The notes below the pieces were generated by a model. It was not told the DNA's origin and made no database searches. It was given only the letters and a program-made list of their open reading frames with translations. DNA of 64,000 nucleotides from Hepsetus odoe (taxonomy: Eukaryota; Chordata; Actinopteri; Characiformes; Hepsetidae). Location of the stretch: the NCBI GenBank assembly GCA_017165825.1, contig CM029377.1, positions 19,860,795 to 19,924,794 on the forward strand. Direction: 5' to 3'. Position numbers and translations under genes: made by a program. Below are positions 60,670 to 64,000 of the stretch, one piece after another. How positions within the stretch are numbered: the first letter of the stretch is position 1; every line of letters begins with the position of its first letter.

Positions 60670-61275
60670 CAGTACCTGGACGTCGCGAGCCACGAGGGCG
60701 AGCAGGAGCGCGTGTTGTGGGCGGCGGCGAACGTTGTCGAGCGGACGCTGCAGCTGATAAAGACCTGGGAGACAGAGGTGACTCCTCTAGACCTCCGCGA
60801 GCATCTGGACGGTGAGGAGTGGGTGCGACGGACGCCAACGGCCACGGCAAGGGAGCTAGAGCGCCTTGCCTTGTTCAACGCGAAAGCACGGCGCCCAGCT
60901 CGCCGCAACGCGAAAGCACGGCGCCCAGCGCGCCGCAACGCGAGAGCACGGCGCCCAGCTCGCCGCAACGCGAGAGCACGGCGCCCAGCGCGCCGCAACG
61001 CGAGAGCACGGCGCCCAGCGAAAGGAACACCAGGAAGGCCGCCCGCAACAAAAGAAGCGAGGCAGTGGCAAAGAAGGTCGTTCCTGACACAGAGAGCTGG
61101 AGGACGGCAGAGACCGCGTCCTGCATCGTGCAACTGGGGAGGTCGACCAAGGAAGCCCTTCACAGCAAGGAAAGCGGCATCAAGGAGTCGATCCATAAAC
61201 CCAGCCCCACTAAGCCATCTGCTGCACAGCAAACCGAGAAGGAGCAGCTCCAGGTTAGTGGGAAGTTTAGAATGA
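60661..61275 (+). CDS. First ORF of the LTR element, unknown function
   Basis: A 204-residue frame whose ATG overlaps the putative primer site. The first 70 residues (MSRQYLDVASHEGEQERVLW...) look like an ordinary helical protein, perhaps a Gag remnant or captured host sequence. From about residue 73 it runs through the minisatellite as Arg/Ala-rich NAKARRPARR units and then through the start of the captured region in the wrong frame. It may therefore be real only in its first third. No domain recognised. Confidence 0.35.
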   Translation: MSRQYLDVASHEGEQERVLWAAANVVERTLQLIKTWETEVTPLDLREHLDGEEWVRRTPTATARELERLALFNAKARRPARRNAKARRPARRNARARRPARRNARARRPARRNARARRPAKGTPGRPPATKEARQWQRRSFLTQRAGGRQRPRPASCNWGGRPRKPFTARKAASRSRSINPAPLSHLLHSKPRRSSSRLVGSLE

Positions 61276-62204
61276 AAGTTCGGGTTCAGATGCAAATTGA
61301 ACATGAGGCTGCAGTAACCATTCAGGCACAGGTGAGGAAGCATTTGAGCAGAAAGTACTACCTGAAGCTACTGTGGGCAGCCAGGACTGTTCAGCAACAT
61401 TACCGAGCTAACAAGATGATGAAGCAAGAAATGAAGTCTTTGAAGGAGAAAAAGATGGCTGCTGTTGTTCTGCAAGCCGCATTCCGAGGGATGAAGACCA
61501 GACAGACTCTGAAACAGAAGCACCAGGCTGCAACTGTGGTACAATGTGCTTACAGGGCTCACTGTGCTCGGACGCGATATTTATGCATCAAGTATGCTGC
61601 TATTACCATCCAGCTTAGGTATTGCTCCACACTTGATGCCAGAAAGCAGAGGGAGGAATTCGTGAAATTGCGCTCTGCTGCAATGTTCCTGCAAGCCTGC
61701 TTTAGAGGTCAGAGGGTCGGAAGGGAGGTGATCCTGCAACATCAGGCAGCTTCCCTGATTCAGGCTGCATTCAGAAGACACCGGGAGGTAGTAAAGTACC
61801 AAGCCATAAGGGTGTCAGCCATCATCATTCAAAGACATTTTAGGTCCTACACTAAGGGTAAATTTGAGCAAGAGAGATTCCAGGTATTGAGAAGGTCAGT
61901 GATATGCATCCAGGCAGCTTTTAGGGGTTTTTCTGTTCGAAAGAATGTTGCTGCAATGCACAAAGCTGCCACCATGATTCAGGCTGTAGTAAGAATGCAC
62001 CAGCAAAGATTGGTTTTCTTCAGAGGAGGTTCAGAAGGTGGAAGCTTGGGCATCAACAAAAGCAGAGGTATCAGCTGTTCAGACATGCTGCAATTTGCTT
62101 GCAAAAGTCATTCAGAGGAAAGCAGGCAAGGGATCTGGCCAAACGGATCAGAGCTGCAAAGACAATCCAATCTCACCTCAGAGATGAACAAATCAGCTAC
62201 ATGA
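60819..62204 (+). pseudogene. ASPM-like IQ-repeat region captured by the LTR element
   Basis: A 461-residue frame. Residues about 17-68 are the decapeptide repeats. From about residue 155 there are roughly ten IQ motifs at regular spacing, such as AAVTIQAQVRKHL, AAVVLQAAFRGMKTR, AATVVQCAYRAHCARTR, AASLIQAAFRRHRE and SVICIQAAFRGFSVRK. The AAFRGMKTR unit and the spacing are the style of ASPM (spindle-pole microcephaly protein, calmodulin-binding repeats). A frameshift near 62005-62030 moves the last two IQ motifs (AAICLQKSFRGKQAR, AAKTIQSHLR) into the next frame. No calponin-homology domains are present, so only part of the gene was taken. Another IQ-rich protein is possible but less likely. 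Confidence 0.65.
60877..61020 (+). repeat. 30-bp coding minisatellite, about five units
   Basis: Unit 'cgaaagcacggcgcccagct' plus 'cgccgcaacg', alternating between two close variants. In the long frame it encodes RESTAPSSPQ/RESTAPSAPQ decapeptides; in the first-ORF frame NAKARRPARR. All three forward frames stay open because the unit length is divisible by 3 and contains no stop. Confidence 0.95.
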
Positions 62205-63418
62205 ATGTTCAGCTCACTGAACAGAAGGAGTTGCTGACAGAGCTCTACCAGCAGCTGATGGCGAAAGAAGCCTCGATGCTACAGGTGAATGCCTCGGTCA
62301 CGAATGAAGGGTTGAAACGCAAGGAAAGGATCACCTATCTGCTTCCTCAGCTGGAGAGGACCAAAGGACTCTTGTCCAGTTGTCAAGGGGAGATCGAAGC
62401 CATGGAAACAGAAAGAAAAGCTCTGGCTCAAGACAAAGGTGAACTTCAAGGAAAGAGCACGAAATTCAGAGAAGGGAGAGATGTCTCTAGAATAAAGCTG
62501 CACGCTGTGACGGCTGTCCAAAGAGAAAGGCTGGAGAGACCGGATGAACAGAGGAACCTAACTGTCTGCCAGACAACGAGGAAAGTTGAGACTCCAACCA
62601 TTCAGGAGAAGCTGGAAGCTAAAATAGCCACTATGGAAGAACAACTGAATCAGACCAGAGCAGAGTTGAGATGGGTGCAGGACCACAACGTTGCTCTGCA
62701 GGCTGAACTGAGAGAAGCCCAAAGTGAGGCCAGTAAGCTCAGCGAGCTGGAGAAGCAGGTTAGAGGTATGGAAGCAAGATTGGCGATCTTCGAATCTCAA
62801 CTCACTCCACAGACACCAGTGCATGCTGGGACCCTGGTGGTTAACGCCAGAGCGGAGCAGCTGAGGAACAGTCTGATGGAGAAGCCGGCAGAGATTCCAG
62901 AGGTTGAACAGCTGCATGATGACTCCCCACCTTTAGTTCACCCTCCGAGTTCAGCAGACTCGGAACAAGGTGGTTCGTGGAGGAATTCAAGTGGAACTTC
63001 TTGTAGTGGAACCAGGAGCTGGGATGCTGCCTCACTGAGCTCCAAGCAGCAGGGAAGTACGACCGAGAAGAGGAAGGAGCCAAAGGACATCAGCAATGAC
63101 CTGCCTCAGTTTAAGGAAGTGAACGACAGCTTCTGTACTGTGGATTCTGTGATAAGAGACGTGAAGAACAAAGATGGCAAGGGTTGGAAACAGGGTTCGG
63201 ACTATGTGAAAAAGACTTCCTCTTTGAACCCTTTAAGATCTGTGTTTAGCTTTCTTTCAGGTTCCGCCAAGGCGAGGCGTTCCACTGAATCAGGCGATTC
63301 CTCCAGTGACTCTAGGGTCGGGTTCAGACATCAGTCAAAAGGGTGGACTGAACTGCTGGGATTCCCCTCACCACCACCAGCTGCCTCACATGTCTGGTCG
63401 TGTATTTTGTGGACCTGA
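62099..63418 (+). CDS. IQ end plus coiled-coil and Ser-rich tail, unknown origin
   Basis: A 439-residue frame. Residues 1-30 complete the IQ array. Residues about 32-130 and 165-240 are heptad-rich coiled coil (TEQKELLTELYQQLMAKE, LEAKIATMEEQLNQTRAEL). Residues 265-330 are Ser/Thr/Pro-rich, and the end includes LNPLRSVFSFLSG. The coil is not part of ASPM as I know it, so it may come from a second host gene or from an unusual family member. Its stop lies about 115 bases before the 3' LTR. If the upstream frameshift is real, translation would need its own start at 62099. Confidence 0.5.
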   Translation: MQKSFRGKQARDLAKRIRAAKTIQSHLRDEQISYMNVQLTEQKELLTELYQQLMAKEASMLQVNASVTNEGLKRKERITYLLPQLERTKGLLSSCQGEIEAMETERKALAQDKGELQGKSTKFREGRDVSRIKLHAVTAVQRERLERPDEQRNLTVCQTTRKVETPTIQEKLEAKIATMEEQLNQTRAELRWVQDHNVALQAELREAQSEASKLSELEKQVRGMEARLAIFESQLTPQTPVHAGTLVVNARAEQLRNSLMEKPAEIPEVEQLHDDSPPLVHPPSSADSEQGGSWRNSSGTSCSGTRSWDAASLSSKQQGSTTEKRKEPKDISNDLPQFKEVNDSFCTVDSVIRDVKNKDGKGWKQGSDYVKKTSSLNPLRSVFSFLSGSAKARRSTESGDSSSDSRVGFRHQSKGWTELLGFPSPPPAASHVWSCILWT

Positions 63419-63521
63419 CCCTACGTCCCAACAAGGGACTTTTGTCTTTGTAAAGTTTTGGTGTTCTTGGCCTCCCCCCAGAGGTTCGGCTGTGTTTGGC
63501 ACTTCGGGAGCCGCGCCTTTT

Positions 63522-63530
63522 GGGGGGGGG
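63522..63530 (+). other. Polypurine tract
   Basis: Nine G residues 3 bases upstream of the 3' LTR, the expected plus-strand primer of an LTR retrotransposon. Confidence 0.75.
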
Positions 63531-63533
63531 TTC

Positions 63534-63857
63534 TGTCACGGATGAGGTGTTTTGTGCACGATAGAGGGCGCTCTGTTCTGACTGAACACACCTGAGCTAA
63601 TGAAGGCACAGGTGTGTTTCATTGGGGCTGACTATTTAAGCCCCGATGAGTCAGAACAGAGCGCGGCTCATTTGTTAGGCTAAGCCTACACTCTGTGGTG
63701 GTTTGGTATTTTGGTTTGATTTGGTTGAGGCTGCAGTTCCTTGATTTTGGTTAGGAACTGCAGTCCTTTGTTTTGTTTTGTAAATATAGCTAATAAAGTT
63801 ACGTTGCGAACTCCTGGCTCAGCATTGGCGTCCTCCCTGCACCCCGCCACTGTTACA
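63534..63857 (+). repeat. 3' LTR
   Basis: Same length as the 5' LTR and identical by eye except near the end (CCACTGTTACA here, CCACCGTTACA in the 5' LTR). Confidence 0.92.
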
Positions 63858-64000
63858 CCGTCTCTCCTCTGCACATGTCCAAACCAACGCAACCTTGCTT
63901 CTCTAACTTTGTCTCCAAGACGTCTAACCTGAGCTGTCCCTCTAATATACTAATTTCTAATCCTGTCCATCCTCGTCACACCCAACGAAAATCTCAGCAT
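63858..64000 (-). mobile_element. RTE-like LINE, second half
   Basis: Continues the LINE interrupted at 60334: 'ccgtctctcctctgcacatgtccaaacc', then 'cttctctaactttgtctccaagacg', ending 'gaaaatctcagcat', which runs off the window. Confidence 0.8.

Larger units (their letters stand above)
60335..63857 (+). mobile_element. Non-autonomous LTR retrotransposon carrying host-like IQ-repeat sequence
   Basis: Two 324-bp LTRs (60335-60658, 63534-63857) start TGTCACGG and end GTTACA and differ at one base by eye. Both sides show the target duplication CCGTC (60330-60334, 63858-63862). A polypurine tract of nine G (63522-63530) sits 3 bases before the 3' LTR. A 10-nt self-complementary primer site follows the 5' LTR. 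The 2.9-kb interior shows no protease, reverse transcriptase, RNase H or integrase motif. It instead encodes an ORF directly after the LTR, a minisatellite, about 12 IQ motifs like those of ASPM, and a coiled-coil tail. It is inserted in an RTE-like LINE. The near-identity of the LTRs implies a recent insertion; mobilisation would need enzymes from a related element elsewhere. Confidence 0.88.

Noticed and set aside
60676..60690. TGGACGTCGCG as a conventional tRNA primer-binding site
   Set aside because: It lies 18 bp inside the LTR boundary and matches no tRNA 3' end I know; the self-complementary site at the boundary is better.
60654..61343. Minus-strand 229-residue frame with WAPCSRVAAR-like repeats
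   Set aside because: It is the antisense shadow of the 30-bp minisatellite and the IQ region; no independent start context or domain.

Overview
The window looks like nuclear DNA from a ray-finned (teleost) fish. Genes are split by GT-AG introns and carry vertebrate-specific domains. Introns and spacers are packed with fish-type repeats: tRNA-headed SINEs, Tc1/mariner remnants, RTE- and L2-like LINE pieces, hAT-like MITEs and (TA)n/(CA)n/poly-A tracts. I rebuilt splice structures by hand from reading frame, splice sites, phase agreement and remembered vertebrate family sequence; no database search was possible.

Layout. (1) About 1.4-5.8 kb, + strand: the 3' part of a gene encoding an Ig V-set domain (butyrophilin/MOG-like) followed by long coiled coils. 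(2) 10.4-14.5 kb, - strand: complete nine-exon GNPTG (gamma subunit of GlcNAc-1-phosphotransferase, lysosomal enzyme sorting). (3) 17.2-23.7 kb, + strand: complete six-exon TSR3 (18S rRNA aminocarboxypropyl transferase), divergent from GNPTG as in mammals. (4) 24-37 kb: no gene recognised; DNA transposon, LINE and SINE debris. (5) 37.0-49.9 kb, - strand: complete seven-exon E2F3 with a long 3' UTR, a CpG-rich promoter with several E2F-type sites and one apparent U12-type AT-AC intron. (6) 54.4-56.8 kb, + strand: three MBOAT1-like exons, divergent from E2F3 as in mammals, but with the 5' part and the catalytic middle not found. (7) 60.3-63.9 kb: a young LTR retrotransposon inserted in an older RTE-like LINE.

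The LTR element is the most unusual object. It has two 324-bp LTRs that differ at one base by eye, a 5-bp target duplication (CCGTC), a G-rich polypurine tract, and a 10-nt sequence just inside the 5' LTR that is complementary to the predicted start of its own transcript, the arrangement used by self-priming Tf1/sushi-type elements. I see no pol genes inside. Instead it carries a run of about 12 IQ motifs resembling ASPM, preceded by an in-frame decapeptide minisatellite and followed by a coiled-coil/Ser-rich region of unknown origin. This suggests a non-autonomous retrotransposon that has captured host coding sequence.

Secondary points: a fragment of GNPTG exon 2 is duplicated inside a hAT-like MITE in TSR3 intron 1; the Ig domain lacks its first canonical cysteine; a 72-bp near-perfect palindrome overlaps the end of the MBOAT1-like reading frame; and five related Tc1-derived short elements retain the tail of a transposase.
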